Positions 44,152 through 55,225 are shown, numbered from the stretch's first letter. The stretch: 64,000 bases of DNA from Ancylostoma caninum (GCA_037903475.1 JBAJFG010000545.1:1550001-1614000); one strand, 5' to 3'. Made by a program: numbers and translations. Notes: a model not told the origin generated them from the sequence alone.

Positions 44152-44335
44152 AGCTGTAACAGTAGTCCGAATAACAAGTGCCGGGATTCGTGCACAAGAG
44201 TCTGTTGTCGATGAACGTAAACACGCTACATGTAAAGCATTTCTTTGTCTCTGGAGTGTTTGTGATGGAGGTTGTGTCGAACGAGAACGACGAAGCGACC
44301 AGCTGAAGCACTCCTATGGCTAGCCGCATAAGCAT
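44152..44335 (-). CDS. Exon 1: signal peptide and start of Ly6/activin-receptor-like domain
   Basis: 61 codons plus one base, from ATG to AGCT|GTGAGT. Residues 1-18 (MLMRLAIGVLQLVASSFS) form a signal peptide. Mature residues follow: FDTTSITNTPETKKCFTCSV, then LLCTNPGTCYSDYCYS. The CFTC ... C ... GTCY spacing matches nematode secreted three-finger-like (Ly6/activin-receptor/ET-module) proteins, usually extracellular and disulphide-bonded. A second ATG is two codons downstream. An acceptor 8 nt upstream of the first ATG supports this start. Exon 2 continues the domain in phase. The partner and role are unknown. Confidence 0.78.
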
Positions 44336-44342
44336 TCTTAGC

Positions 44343-44353
44343 CTGAAAATTCC
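44343..44353 (-). promoter_or_regulatory. Possible spliced-leader trans-splice acceptor
   Basis: GGAATTTTCAG on the minus strand ends 7 nt before the ATG at 44335, with no coding exon evident upstream. Nematode genes often receive a spliced leader a few nucleotides before the start codon. A cis-splice from an upstream 5' UTR exon cannot be excluded. Confidence 0.55.
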
Positions 44354-45317
44354 ATTACTTTTTATTTCGGAACGGAAGGATTCTGGAAATCCTCGAGCAT
44401 CCACAAAATTGAAACAACATAAAAACATGAAAACATGAGAAAGATGAAATGAAAATGCACATGTTGAGAAGCAGATAAGACACTGAAGAAAAGTGCGATT
44501 TGGAGAAGCACATAGAAATGAAAAAAAGTCGAGTGAAGAACTAGGAGAAGCGAGGAGAAACTATCACGAGAGCAAGCAAACAAGTGAAGGAGGTGAGAAT
44601 AATGAGGTTTATTTTTTGCGTTTCCTCGTTTCCAAATTAGTTCCCGTTCCTAATGCTCATGGGTCTGATTAAGTCAGGGAGGTGGGAAATATTTTCTAGA
44701 TACAGGTGAAAGCGAAGCGAAGGACTGCAAAAAATCCATTTTAGTACCTATGAGCGAAAATTCTGAGCTTGTTTCCCTAAGACGTCCGCAGAAGATTACC
44801 ATGTGAGAGGGTATTGCAGAGTCAATATGAGAAAAATGATGGAATCTTTAAAACCGACTATTTTTTTAAACAGAGGAACTATTTTGATAAAAGTCGCAAA
44901 TATTAACAGCGCAATGAACGTGAACACGACATAAACACGCAGGTACGTATAAATGAAGATGAAGGCGAGATGATCAATTCCACATTATTCCTTCAGAAAA
45001 CCCCCCAATAGATGTATCTGCTGCACTACTGAGAAGAGAGTAGTAGAACCTCTGGTTTATACTGGATGATTTTAAAAAATGTGGGTGAAAAGCTATCAGA
45101 ACAAAAATAGGGCAAAATCGGGGTACCCAAATCTAGAAATATTAGCTCCTGTTGAAAAATACCTGTACTTGTGTAGGTTTTCTTTTGGTTCGTCAAACAA
45201 ACTGAACGATCTTTCTTCTTTCTCTTCTATTAGGTTGTTGGAAAAGTTTCCCTCCACTTTTGAGATTTCTTATTATTCTTTTTCAACACAACTAATAATT
45301 ACGCAAAATAAGTGCCA
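44354..45317. other. Probable upstream flank of the minus-strand gene
   Basis: AT-rich DNA with a purine-rich plus strand at 44430-44600. No gene was recognised. Confidence 0.5.
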
Positions 45318-45821
45318 TCACCATTGACAGGAACTCCAGCGGTAACAGTAGTGTTTATTGGCAGCAGCTGCAAATGAGTGTTTCCATTTTAATCCAACCA
45401 AAGCACTGCCTTTCGTGGATAGAGTTCTCGTTTTGCCACTGGAATCCCAGCTTACCACCAACGAAGCCACCCGCACTTTGTCGTGTGATTCACCGAAGAA
45501 GCCCACTTCTAGTCGATGCTTACCAAGTGTTGAGCGGTGCGGAACTCCGTTCAAAAGTCAAAAAGTTTAGACACACATCTTTTACAGCACTTGAAGCTGT
45601 GGTAGCTCGTATCAGGGTGAATATATGTGTTAGATGAACAGCTACTGTACTGTGATAGCATTGGAGTCCCTTCAGTCCCTTCACTACCACACGGTAGCAC
45701 GCCGTGGATTCTCTTCAAGCAGCCCCGGAAGGCGCTCACCACCATTTCAACCGTTCAACCAAATCCTAATCCAAGATCGCCGTTTTCAAACTTGTGGGAC
45801 GAAAAGTTTACAGTGTGGTAA
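45318..45821. other. Coding-like segment, strand undecided
   Basis: The plus strand has an open frame to 45570 (NECFHFNPTKALPFVDRVLV) and another at 45621-45823 (CDSIGVPSVPSLPHGSTPWI ... NLWDEKFTV) next to a GTAAGA donor-like site (45815). The minus strand is also open in two frames (MVVSAFRGCLKRIHGVLPCG and HRLEVGFFGESHDKVRVASL) with GTAAGC sites. Both readings look protein-like and I cannot choose between them. A dispersed repetitive element is also possible. No family was recognised. Confidence 0.3.
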
Positions 45822-45839
45822 GAGCCAGTGGAGGGGCCT

Positions 45840-46227
45840 ATCTTATACTGTATACTTTTCGCCTTCGTTATCGTGTTTTATGAGCGAGGAGCAGTCGATC
45901 ATGCTTCTTTTCGATGATGATTTTATTGGCCATACCCGTGACGCAAGACGGAGTGAATTTTGGTATGAAAAGATTATTACACGGCCTTTATAAATGCTCT
46001 GGATAGAAGGGTGCTGAACAACTGCGAAAAGATTGGCGGGAAGAGGAAGAGGGTGACGGAAAACTTTTCCGGGCATCCTATATGATATTTCCTCATTTTT
46101 CTAACCGCAATGAGGTAAAAATCATGCAAAATCAAGAATAAAGTAGATTTCGAAGCGAATTCACGCTTGAAGCATCGAGAAGGGTTGTGCTGCACTCTTG
46201 CGGCCTTCTCCTCCGCATGTTTGATTC
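45840..46227. other. No gene seen
   Basis: Mixed DNA with no recognised feature. Confidence 0.5.
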
Positions 46228-46393
46228 TATTCATCCTTGTATTCCTCATCCACACTTCCACTCAAGCATCTGTGTTTCGTTTGGCGATAAACCAGAAATC
46301 ATTCATTTAATATTCATCCTTGTATTCCTCATCCACACTTCCACTCAAGCATCTGTGTTTCGTTTGGCGATAAACCAGAAATTATAGTCATCT
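46228..46393 (+). repeat. 83-bp direct tandem duplication, two near-identical copies
   Basis: TATTCATCCTTGTATTCCTC at 46228 recurs at 46311. The following CGTTTGGCGATAAACCAGAA is identical in both, so the duplication is recent. Confidence 0.95.
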
Positions 46394-46971
46394 TATGCTG
46401 GAAGAATGCATGAACGATCAGTGTGCATGCTATAGCCGAACTCTCTCGAATTCAAAGAAACTTCCTCAGAAAACCGAAAACAATGTACTTCACAGAAAAG
46501 GCGCGAATTCGAGCCGGGGTCCGATGTTATTCTCGTGAAATCTGACCGATTTCCCTCGAAATGCCACAACTTGTGAAAGTCAAGCAGAACCGAAATAATT
46601 TTCTATCTTTTGTTCATGTATTGAACCAAAGATGAATTTTCTGTGAAGATTCAACTTCTAAGCAGTACAGCTAGAACAGAGGACGTGGACAATAGTAGAC
46701 GATGACAAGAATCTGCTCGCGTTTTTATAGTCATGTCTCATTGCAGATGATGCTTATTCATTGCTTTGATAATTTTATTTCAATAGCCCGAGTACAAAAT
46801 AGGAAGTGTAATAAATTTCGGATTTATTAAAGTAGCCGGCATCATAATTAGCAGAATCCCATGAAAGTATTCATTACTATGTATGAAGGGCAAAAGATAC
46901 ATCATAGCACGATGAGAGACGAATTTTCCGAAGAAAATCTTTAAAAAAAAGACGGGAAAACTGACGGGATA
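46394..46971. other. No gene seen
   Basis: AT-rich DNA. A box B-like string (minus GGCTCGAATTC, about 46506) has no box A partner. Confidence 0.55.
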
Positions 46972-47665
46972 CAGTCGGGTCCGGCAGCCACTGCAAATGG
47001 GCGCCGGCGGGCGCCGGCCGCCGCCACCCTCCGGCGCCCCGGTATTCATGAGCTATAAATCACTCGAGCTTGGGAGAAAGCGAAGAAAAATACAATTTTA
47101 GTCCATAGTAGACTGAGCGCAGTGGATATGTTACGGCTATAAAGCAGGGGACCATTTTCACAACTTTCACGTTTTTTCATTTTTGTGATTTTCATGGGGA
47201 AAGATTTCTGAATACACAATAAGCGAAGCCAACTCTTCCATTTTCCGCTATAGTACACTGCTTCGCGAATACAAAAATGGCCGTTATTCTTCTATAGATG
47301 GACACAGTACTTCAGTTATCCCATCTGAACAATAAAGCTCATCCAATTCGGGATCCTCAGAAATAATTGAAATCCGTATAAATTGTTCCATATCCATTGC
47401 GAAGTAGTTCTACCGCTGTCATTTTTCTTTCGTGGAGCAGTCCTTTACGGCGGAGTTACTCGCTCCTGGTTTCCCTCAACTTTGAAAAAGTGGTTTTTCA
47501 CTATTACTTACACTATTACTATTACTTACACTTACACTTATCGTTGTTTATCTTCGAAATTTATGCAAAACGTTGCCGGATGCCTTCCTGGACTACCCGA
47601 AGGAGATCACGGGGGACGTTCCAAGCAGTGAACCCCAAACACTGCGATACTTAACTCTGGATCTC

Positions 47666-47733
47666 CTACGGAGTGGAACCAGCGATAGGGACAGATTGCA
47701 ATCTGCCACTCAAACCACTGAGCCATCCGGGCT
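47666..47733 (-). pseudogene. tRNA-like module 2, copy in element B
   Basis: The minus strand has CCGGATGGCTCAGTGGTT, GCAGATTGCAATCTGT and GGTTCCACTCC. It is more complete at the 5' end than the copy in element A. GCA is in the anticodon-loop position but the loop is short. Confidence 0.65.
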
Positions 47734-47803
47734 ACTTTTTATGTTGGAGTTTGTTAGATAACTGCAGCAGTCGTAGGCAGCACACTATATGTATTTGCAA
47801 AAC

Positions 47804-47876
47804 GGGGGCACAGGACAGGATTCGATCCCCTGACCACCACAACGTTGATCACTCGCTCAACCCACTGAGCTATGCG
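47804..47876 (-). pseudogene. tRNA-like module 1, copy in element B
   Basis: The minus strand has CATAGCTCAGTGGGTTGAGC (D-arm), GATCAACGTTGTGG (anticodon region) and GGGGATCGAATCCTGTCC (T-arm). It is longer than the copy in element A, which lost about 10 bp in the anticodon arm. The acceptor stem does not close. Confidence 0.65.
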
Positions 47877-48235
47877 CACACGCGATGCAGCTCACAAATG
47901 GTGTCCACTATTACTTACACTTACACTTATCGTAGTTTATCTTAGAAATTTAGGTGAAAAAGGAGTTGGGTGAGGCCACTCCTGTGAAGCCTAAGCCTAA
48001 GCCTTAAACCCATTCTTAAGCATAGGGTTAGGCTTATGTACATATTTGTTTGCTTGATTATGGCGAGGTTCCTCGAACAAGAAACTTCTTTTTTTCGAAA
48101 ATACTTCTGATTATCTTGTATAATTCTAATCTGCAAAGGTATCGAAAAAAGATATTAATCAATCACTTAAGTCTTATGGGAAGATTTTGAGAAGAATATG
48201 AAAAAATATTCCTAGAAATTCTCCTGGCCAGCACA

Positions 48236-48469
48236 TTGGGCAGTTTTCGCGCTAGTGGTCGGCCGGATGCTGCTGGCTTCGGCGGCGGCAAGTGTAATAT
48301 GGTTAAGGTTTTTCTCCCAATTGCCACTAAGCTTCCATTCACAAGAGGACTACAAATCAAACTGAAAGCCTTTGTGACAACAGCAACCGCCAAGCTAAAG
48401 GCCAAACGAATGCCTGCAGATGCGTCCCTCTCGTATCGACAAGGGCTGTCCACATATCAGGCTCGTTAA
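48236..48469 (+). CDS. Unrecognised Lys/Ala-rich coding-like frame
   Basis: The plus frame contains KCNMVKVFLPIATKLPFTRG and QIKLKAFVTTATAKLKAKRM and ends YQAR-TAA. It has one internal ATG (NMVKV). The opposite strand is open too (96 codons, hydrophobic). No domain or splice support was found. It could be an exon or chance. Confidence 0.25.
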   Translation: MGSFRASGRPDAAGFGGGKCNMVKVFLPIATKLPFTRGLQIKLKAFVTTATAKLKAKRMPADASLSYRQGLSTYQAR

Positions 48470-48989
48470 ATAAGAAGTTGTCGGCGTCTCCGAAGAAAAT
48501 GACAAATTAGGACAGGAAATGAGAAGGAGTAGTTATGAATTTATGACAAATGTCCGTAACTGGGCAAGTAACCGCTTTTCAAGTTGGCACTGGCGAATGA
48601 TTGATTGCCACTCATTGGAGTGCTTTTTCATGGCAGCCAAACTTTGACGCTTACCAGGCTCGAACTCATGAAAGTGCATGGATCCACTGCATCTCATAAA
48701 TTTTCCGACATGTTGGCAATTTTCCAATGAAAAAGCAACTCTGGTATGGCACATATAACTATGAAAACTATTGAAGATGATAGGAGTTCTGTTCGCAGCA
48801 TCATCATAAAAATACTAAAACTATTAGGTCAAATATTGCATCTTTTATTTCCAAGGTTTCCTGCCCTGTAGACTTCTATATTATAACATTTTGTTCTCTG
48901 TCTTTGAAATTAATACAGAGCAGCGACCAAAAAGGTGAGCAGGTCTCGGGAATGGGCGTAATTTGCTCAAGAATACCTCCACGGATAAG

Positions 48990-49260
48990 AAAAGTTGTTT
49001 ATTTCCAAGTATTTGCCTTTAGTAACAGATTCGATAGATAATTTACCTCTTGATAGTGTTTATAGGAGGCCTTTAGTTATAAATTTTTTAGGTATAGTAT
49101 TGGTTATATTTTCAGTGTTTTTTATGGGGATTAAACCTCAATATATTATTTATCCCATCTACATTTCTGTATTTAGATTTTCATGCTCCTTTGTTTTATA
49201 TTGCTATAATTATTTTGTTACCTTATTTTAGGTTTAAGTTATTCTTTAAAGATGCTCACA
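48990..49260 (+). other. T-rich segment with mitochondrial-like composition
   Basis: The plus strand is strongly T-biased with G/T-rich codons (for example GGTATAGTATTGGTTATATT), unlike the A/T-balanced flanks. It stays open for about 78 codons with hydrophobic residues (LVINFLGIVLVIFSVFF). Nematode mitochondrial coding strands look like this, so a nuclear insertion of mtDNA is possible. I could not match it to a named mitochondrial gene. Confidence 0.25.
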
Positions 49261-51099
49261 TCAAAAAAAATCTCATCCCTCGACCCAAAAATCTATTTAC
49301 TTTAGAGCTCTACTTTTATGACCTTTCCCTTGAATTTTTTTGTGCGAAATGTATCCGAACTTATCTGAGATCTGGCGACAACAGCAGGTGCTGACCTGCC
49401 CAAGATTGTCAAATCTATGAAAAGATTATCGGCTTTTGCGGAAGAACGTTACTCCACAATCAGCTGAAAGTACAAGAGGTGTGGAGAGACTCAAAGGCCT
49501 CCAGATACGCTCTGGAATACACTAAAGACAGTGTCCAACTAAAGAATCGATTCTGAGAAATCTGTAACTATCAGAAGGTGATCACAATGTTGTACGTACT
49601 TTTTCGTATATATGCCGAAAAACGAAACATTTCGGAACATGTTCTTTTTTGACAGTTCTATGTAGGTGCAGCATCTTGTGGTTGCGGCACCTCGAACTCT
49701 ACAAAAAAGGTGCTTAAAGAGGACTCCTTCAGCAGATTTTAGATGAGACACAGCATTTGAGCAAGCACCACTGCTTTTCGCATTTTCCTGTGCCTCGGGG
49801 ATCATCAGCTTAAGAAAAATGTCTCTAGTAGGAGCAAGATAGACATCAGAAGAAATCAAACTGGAAGTGGTGGGGGCAATCGTATTAGTTATGAGCGGAT
49901 AAGAGAATTTCCAAAATCCGATCTGCCCAACGCAATGACCAAAAAATTACCGGATAACAGATACCGGCTGTGGGCTTCAAGTACATAGCAGGTGCATTCA
50001 CTACAATGCGAGGTGTTATCCAGCGCTAAAACAACGAGTAATGATCCAGATAACGAATGAGACAAAATCCTTCAGATATTCGCTGAACGAATAACCGGAC
50101 ATGAATACATAGCTTGCTCATTTCTGGTTCGTACTAGGCAGTCAAACAAGTTCTCGAGCCTTTTTGTAAATTTGGAAGTTTTATAAGAGGCGAGGGTTGG
50201 TATCTATGAAGACAGTGGATGTGGATGCGTGATGGATTCGTCCAATAAAGGCGAATTCTTCTCGTTGCAGGTAAGCCCCGCCTACTCTTTTTTTGGGTTT
50301 CTGTAAACAGCCTCAGCCAATTTCGAACGGTATTGTCAGCAATGGCGTACTCTCTGTGCAGGACCCAAAAGTTTTGAGCCACTTCACTTGCTTTACAAGC
50401 ACGGTGGGAGGAAAAAAAATTAAGGCAATTGTCTCGAGTGAGCTTCGCAGGGTTTCGAATGCGTCAAATTCAGGAAAAAATGAGTTCCTCTGGAAAAATG
50501 AAAAAAAGCTTTTATAGAGGAAGGAAAGCACTCTTGAATGACCATGATCCCTTGGCTAATCACCTAAAGGCGAAGGAGTAAAATCAAAGGTTAGGAAAAC
50601 ATGTCAATTTATGAAGGACAGGGTTTTTGGTTTATTATTTAGCTGATTAGGGAAAATTCATCGGCTTGGTCTGTAGAAATTAACTGCATATCATCTAGGA
50701 CGATTATCTTCAGGAAGACTGCTAAAGTCAATTAATACCAACGCAGTCTGAGGAAAGAAAAACTTCTCTCTCAATGATCCCTTCAATATGAAGAAAGAAC
50801 AAAATCTATTAAAGGCAAAGGGCGGTTGTGAAACTAAAAGCTAAAATGTCACTATATCTTCAACTCTGACCAACTTTAAGGATAACTAGCAGTCCAGATC
50901 ACGAGTTTCCTCTTAGTACAATGTCAGAGCACACATATGTAGCTTGCATAGCAGGATAAAGAAATCATGTTTAGAATGAGGCAGCAAAGCTCTCCGGAGC
51001 ATTAAATAGGAGAAAAAGTCACAACTAGATTTGGAATAAATGACAAAATGACAAAATGGGAGCTAATCTATGAAGACATAAGGTCTAAACACTTCAGAA
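49261..51099. other. No supported gene
   Basis: AT-rich DNA with short open frames only. Confidence 0.5.
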
Positions 51100-51447
51100 A
51101 TGCAAGAAGATAGCCCACACAGCCTGGTAACACAGCTGTGTGCCAGCTTATTCACTCAATTCCTCAAGAAAACCCCATGGGGAGCATTTTTCCCCTTTTC
51201 AATTACGTTTACAGACGAGGCGTTCAGCGTCGTGAAGTGCTTGTCCTTCTATGACATTCGTGGGTGTGCTGTCTTCAAAAAGTTTCATACCTTGTTGAAG
51301 AACAAAAAGTCCATGACGGCGGTTGATCCGCCCTTCAAATTCGTTCTGGATGGGCAGTTGTGGAGCAGTTGGTTTAAGCATGTGATGCCGCGAGCCGACG
51401 GCGATCTCCGCTGGGAGCTGTCGAGCCTGCCCATAATAGCAGATTAG
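51100..51447 (+). CDS. Unrecognised 115-codon frame
   Basis: Starts ATG (MQEDSPHSLVTQLCASLF) and runs through TDEAFSVVKCLSFYDIRGC and DPPFKFVLDGQLWSSWFKH to IIAD-TAG. The codon pattern is protein-like and the local G+C is above the flanks. The reverse strand also has a protein-like frame (QLPIQNEFEGRINRRHGLF). No domain was recognised. Confidence 0.3.
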   Translation: MQEDSPHSLVTQLCASLFTQFLKKTPWGAFFPFSITFTDEAFSVVKCLSFYDIRGCAVFKKFHTLLKNKKSMTAVDPPFKFVLDGQLWSSWFKHVMPRADGDLRWELSSLPIIAD

Positions 51448-52980
51448 TTATCGTGTTATTCCCATAGACGGGGCGCTACTGCATCATTGATGAGGTCACT
51501 GAGGCACATTTCGTCGTGAAGAAGAGGATTTACGTTTTGGTGAACAGTGATGGGGCACTTTTTGGCTTTGGGTCATGTTTACACTATCACTTGTAGCATA
51601 TTTCAGATCAAGTAGTTCTCTCGATATTGATGCGGTTTGATAGAGCTTTGAAAGGCTTTTGGATGAGTTTCTGGAGATCTCCCGGGAACACATAGTACTA
51701 TGATCCCTTAGAGGACATAAGGTCTGGACCACAACATTGCCTATCTGATCTATAATGTTCTAACCCCTTAAATGTTAAAACAGCCACCATATGGGCTTTA
51801 AAGACCCTCCAGTGAGCAGAATTTCCTCCAGCTGTCAGTCAAATCCGACAACGAGATAGCTGCTCATTAATTGTAGATGTGAAAATTTCCTAGAGATCAA
51901 AGACGAATGCACAGCGTTCCCGAAAATAGCGGTTATCCAGAGACTCCCCAATTCACAGTGTTATTCGCCTCAATGTTATTTATAGGATCGTATTACAGCA
52001 GAAGAACGAGGATAGAAGTCTCATAAATTGGGAAAGCCGTAGCAGGTCAAAATAGGATGGAATTTTTGAGATTTATTGAATTTTCTGTGGGCGTTTTCTA
52101 GACATGGGGCAGTTTCGTCATCTACTACGCCGAATGTCACTTTAGGTTAGACAGACCTACTGAAATTAGTTCCTAGTTTGAAATTAGTTTTGATTTAGAG
52201 AATTTAGACATTTTTTTAGCATTTGAAGCCTATGCGGCGGTTTCAAGACTCAAACAACCAGATTATATGGATCCTGCACTAATAGGGCCCAAGGAGTTGA
52301 GTATTTTCCCACAAGAACTGGGAGCAACTCCAAATATACGCATATATCTACTCGCCGTATTGTTGTGATATATAATATATTGGGCAAAAAAAAACTAGTG
52401 AAATCATGAACCAGTTGAAGAGAACTGCTTACAACTTGCATTTCTCTCAACGAAAAACTTAAATTATTTAAACGTGGAAAACTTATATCAGGAGCCCCCA
52501 ACATTAAAGGAACCATTCAATTACCAAAACCACCAATTATTGTTGGCATAACCATAAGAAAATTATTAAAATTGAATTATGGTCAGCAAGATGGGCGTGG
52601 TTATGGAAATAATGGTAAATTACCAATATTCATATAATTGCAGTACTCCCTAAGGTCTGAACACCGTCATCTCCATATTACAAGAGTTGTTTTGATTGTT
52701 TCTCTAACAGTTGCCACAGGTTTTTGTCCCATTCTGTTAGCTCTTGTCGGAACACCTTGAGTGCTTAAAATAAATAAATAAATAACCAAATTAATAGTCA
52801 ATTAATCAACACGAACCAGGTGAGAGCACAAATTCATCTCTTTATTTCATCATATGAGAAATTTAGAAGTTCTTTACAGAAGAGAAAATTCCTAAAACTA
52901 CATTACGGCAAAATCAAACAACGTTTTTTTTTGTCTCAAAACTTTTTAAAAAACCGGGAAACACTTGAAAGAGATAGGCA
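51448..52980. other. No gene seen
   Basis: AT-rich DNA, with an AAATAAATAAATAA run at about 52769. Confidence 0.55.
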
Positions 52981-52985
52981 CTAGG

Positions 52986-53020
52986 TTCTGACAAAGGCAA
53001 CGTAGTGAAATGTGCTAGAA
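52986..53020 (+). ncRNA. Hammerhead-like motif, weak copy
   Basis: TTCTGACAAAGGCAACGTAG then TGAAATGTGCTAG follows the layout of the other copies, but CUGANGA has become CTGACAA and stem II is poor. It is probably a decayed Penelope-type terminus. Confidence 0.25.
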
Positions 53021-53215
53021 ATGCGGCTTTTTTCTTTTGAGAAACCTTTTAGAACGTCGAGATGTATTATGTTACACATGACGGAAACGAAACCCTGAGC
53101 AGAGGAAGTTGTTTGGGAAGTTATACGATACGTTGTTTTCCACGTAATAGGCTGACGAAATCGCGGAAAAATATGAACATTATTAGAAACAAACGTCGGA
53201 CAGAAACAGAAATAT

Positions 53216-53449
53216 ATGCACATACATGGTAATTCATACGACGTCATTATGCGCATAGGTCAATTGAGAATCCTGGCTGTGCATCCTGAGAAAAAAGAAG
53301 CAGTGCCTTTCAGCGGAAACGACTATGTGGAGTCTGGAAAGCGCCAGGAAATTTTGAATGCACAAATCTCAGAACGCTGGCACACCCCATTCTCTCTCTC
53401 AGAATTTTGCTTTCTTAGAAATTCTAAAATTCTATTTGTAGGCAACTAA
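53216..53449 (+). CDS. Unrecognised coding-like frame
   Basis: ATG-started, 77 codons, with IGQLRILAVHPEKKEAVPF and NDYVESGKRQEILNAQISER. The hydrophilic, codon-like pattern suggests an exon, but there is no recognised domain and no paired exon. Confidence 0.22.
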   Translation: MHIHGNSYDVIMRIGQLRILAVHPEKKEAVPFSGNDYVESGKRQEILNAQISERWHTPFSLSEFCFLRNSKILFVGN

Positions 53450-53696
53450 ATTCAGATTACCTTGTTATCGGATGAATAAAAAATGAGGGAAGGAATAAGA
53501 AGAAGAGAGAAGGGATCAAAAATGATATGGAAGAAATCCGCTAGATTCAAATGTGCTTCCTGAAGTTTCTTGCAGAATAAACCAAGATAATCATAATATA
53601 ATACTTAATCCGATCGATGAAGCGATCACTCTAATTTTGTACAGTTTTCGAAAAGATAGGTCTACCATCCTAGAGAGTGAGAGATCTTTACCACAT

Positions 53697-53753
53697 ATGC
53701 TTCGTTTAGTGTCCATCTTCCTGCTATGTGTCAGTTGTCGCGCATCTGCATAG
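53697..53753 (+). CDS. Signal-peptide-like mini-frame
   Basis: MLRLVSIFLLCVSCRASA followed by TAG is a textbook signal peptide shape (basic start, hydrophobic core, small residues at -3/-1). It may be the first coding exon of a secreted-protein gene if it splices inside CTATGT|GTCAGT (about 53730). The plus-strand frame at 54223-54591 is a possible partner. This is not proven. Confidence 0.25.
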   Translation: MLRLVSIFLLCVSCRASA

Positions 53754-54222
53754 ATAATCCGCCTTAAATCTCCCCAAAATGAGGCGGCCTAGAGAAGAGG
53801 TTTTCGGCTTTCTGCGTGGATTCGTGGCCAACACCGGCATCAGCAGCTCGTCATGACTATGACTGTACAAAAAAGGGATTTTCTGGAGAAAAATGTTGGG
53901 CAAAACCCTACCCAAAAATAGAAATATGAAGGCGTTCACGCTGCTTGTTAACTGTTAGTTTGAACGAAATTCGTTCAATAATTCATAGTTTTGAAGTTCT
54001 AGTTAGTAATTTTAATAATTTTGCCTTCATGTTATGGAATTTTGAGCACGTGTCAACCAACCGCTTGACAATTACTACTCCATGATATTGAGTTTTGAAT
54101 TCCAGATCTCCTAACTTCTGTCCATTTACTTAAGATGTTCACGAAAAAAGACTAGGAAAGGAAGCCTATGTGGAGCGCTGGTATATTCCAACGCTTACAC
54201 GAGGCCAATTGAACTCTCGTAA

Positions 54223-54591
54223 TTTCAAAGGGCAATCACGTCACTTTCGTTCTTCTCCCATAAAAGCAGACAATTCCTTGCAAAATTCTCCCAAATTTGC
54301 CCTCATACAGCACTCACTCACTCTCCAAGGTATCCAGGGGCTCCGACGACTCACTATGTAGCGTTACAATTCGGGAGAATCGAAATCAACATGACGCGGC
54401 TTGACGAAGTGGAATTGAGCAAATTTGTGAAGAGCCGCGTGGTTTACTCAATGAGATTTGGAAATGCGACGAGAAGCGAAGAAAGTAGCCGACTTGTTAA
54501 GGACATTCGCGGAACATACGTCAATTCCACTGGAAAAGACGAAGCGGAAGAAAAAGAAGACCTCGGATTGTCGGAGATGTCCAGACACTGA
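54223..54591 (+). CDS. Unrecognised acidic 3' exon with poly(A) signal
   Basis: An open frame of 123 codons (first ATG at 54391) ends NSTGKDEAEEKEDLGLSEMS-RH-TGA. The ATG-started part contains LDEVELSKFVKSRVVYSMRF followed by GNATR. SMRFG recalls FMRFamide-like peptides, but no basic cleavage site follows the Gly, so I do not call a neuropeptide. AATAAA lies 15 nt after the stop (54606), which supports a gene end on this strand. Confidence 0.38.
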   Translation, partial: FQRAITSLSFFSHKSRQFLAKFSQICPHTALTHSPRYPGAPTTHYVALQFGRIEINMTRLDEVELSKFVKSRVVYSMRFGNATRSEESSRLVKDIRGTYVNSTGKDEAEEKEDLGLSEMSRH

Positions 54592-54605
54592 GTCCACTGC
54601 AAAGG

Positions 54606-54611
54606 AATAAA
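54606..54611 (+). terminator. AATAAA polyadenylation signal
   Basis: AATAAA 15 nt downstream of the TGA ending the frame at 54591. The spacing is typical of compact nematode 3' ends. Confidence 0.4.
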
Positions 54612-55073
54612 AACTGAGCAGCGGGGGAGAATTATTTAGTAGAAGATTACGTGGTTAAGTAGTGAACGTCAAGAAAGTGTGATGAAATCAACAGCGTTAA
54701 CTGGAAATCCGGATGTTTTGACGATTTTTGTTCTGGTTATTGCACCACAGCGATCGACATTTAACTGTAAGCTATGCGTATTGTCTAAAGCTATGCAAAT
54801 AATACGATTTTTCACGAATTTGCAGAAAAAAATATCTAACAACATAGGCGGATAGTATTAATAAGCGACAGAAGTTTGAGTGCGGGGAGATTTGATGCTA
54901 GTATAGTGCGTTTCACGATGGAAAATAGTTGGGAAGACAGCAGAGAGAAATAGAACGCGGAAAAGTGCACAGCAATTGGAGAGGGATGAGAGAAAAGCAA
55001 TTTATCCGCACGGTTACTCAACTACTGTCGCGTTTGGAACAGACTATATCTATGTAGTTCTCTAAAATTGCAG

Positions 55074-55225
55074 ACGATCATTTCTACCACGCAGAATCAT
55101 GGAAGCCTATGGCGAAGAGCCTTGGCTTGCCATCCGTGTATGTATTAATATTTTTTTCAGATATTAATACTATAATATAATATTTATTTCAGATATTGTC
55201 AGGCTTAAACAGCTACCATTACTAG
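55074..55225 (+). CDS. Two-exon candidate at a gene 3' end
   Basis: Acceptor TCTAAAATTGCAG, exon 55074-55135 reading DHFYHAESWKPMAKSLGLPS, donor GTGTATG, a 57-bp intron ending ATTTATTTCAG, then 55193-55225 reading ILSGLNSYHY-stop, in phase. Intron size and ends suit a nematode. The exons are short and the product is not recognised, so chance remains possible. Confidence 0.35.

Larger units (their letters stand above)
46972..48034 (-). mobile_element. TIR element carrying tRNA-like modules, copy B (one end lost)
   Basis: It begins CAGTCGGGTCCGGCAGCC after TA and follows the reverse complement of copy A (35706-37066) through the hairpin-rich arm, the GTAAGT-type repeat, both tRNA-like blocks and the TTAGGC block. 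It stops near AGGCTTA, where copy A continues into its other terminal arm. Thus one TIR is missing. The internal sequence is well kept, so the family was active fairly recently. Confidence 0.88.

Noticed and set aside
46495..46520. Box B-like GGCTCGAATTC on the minus strand
   Set aside because: No upstream box A and no cloverleaf. Judged to be chance.
54391..54591. FMRFamide-like neuropeptide (YSMRFG)
   Set aside because: No basic cleavage site follows the Gly (GNATR) and there is only one candidate. The precursor rules are not met.
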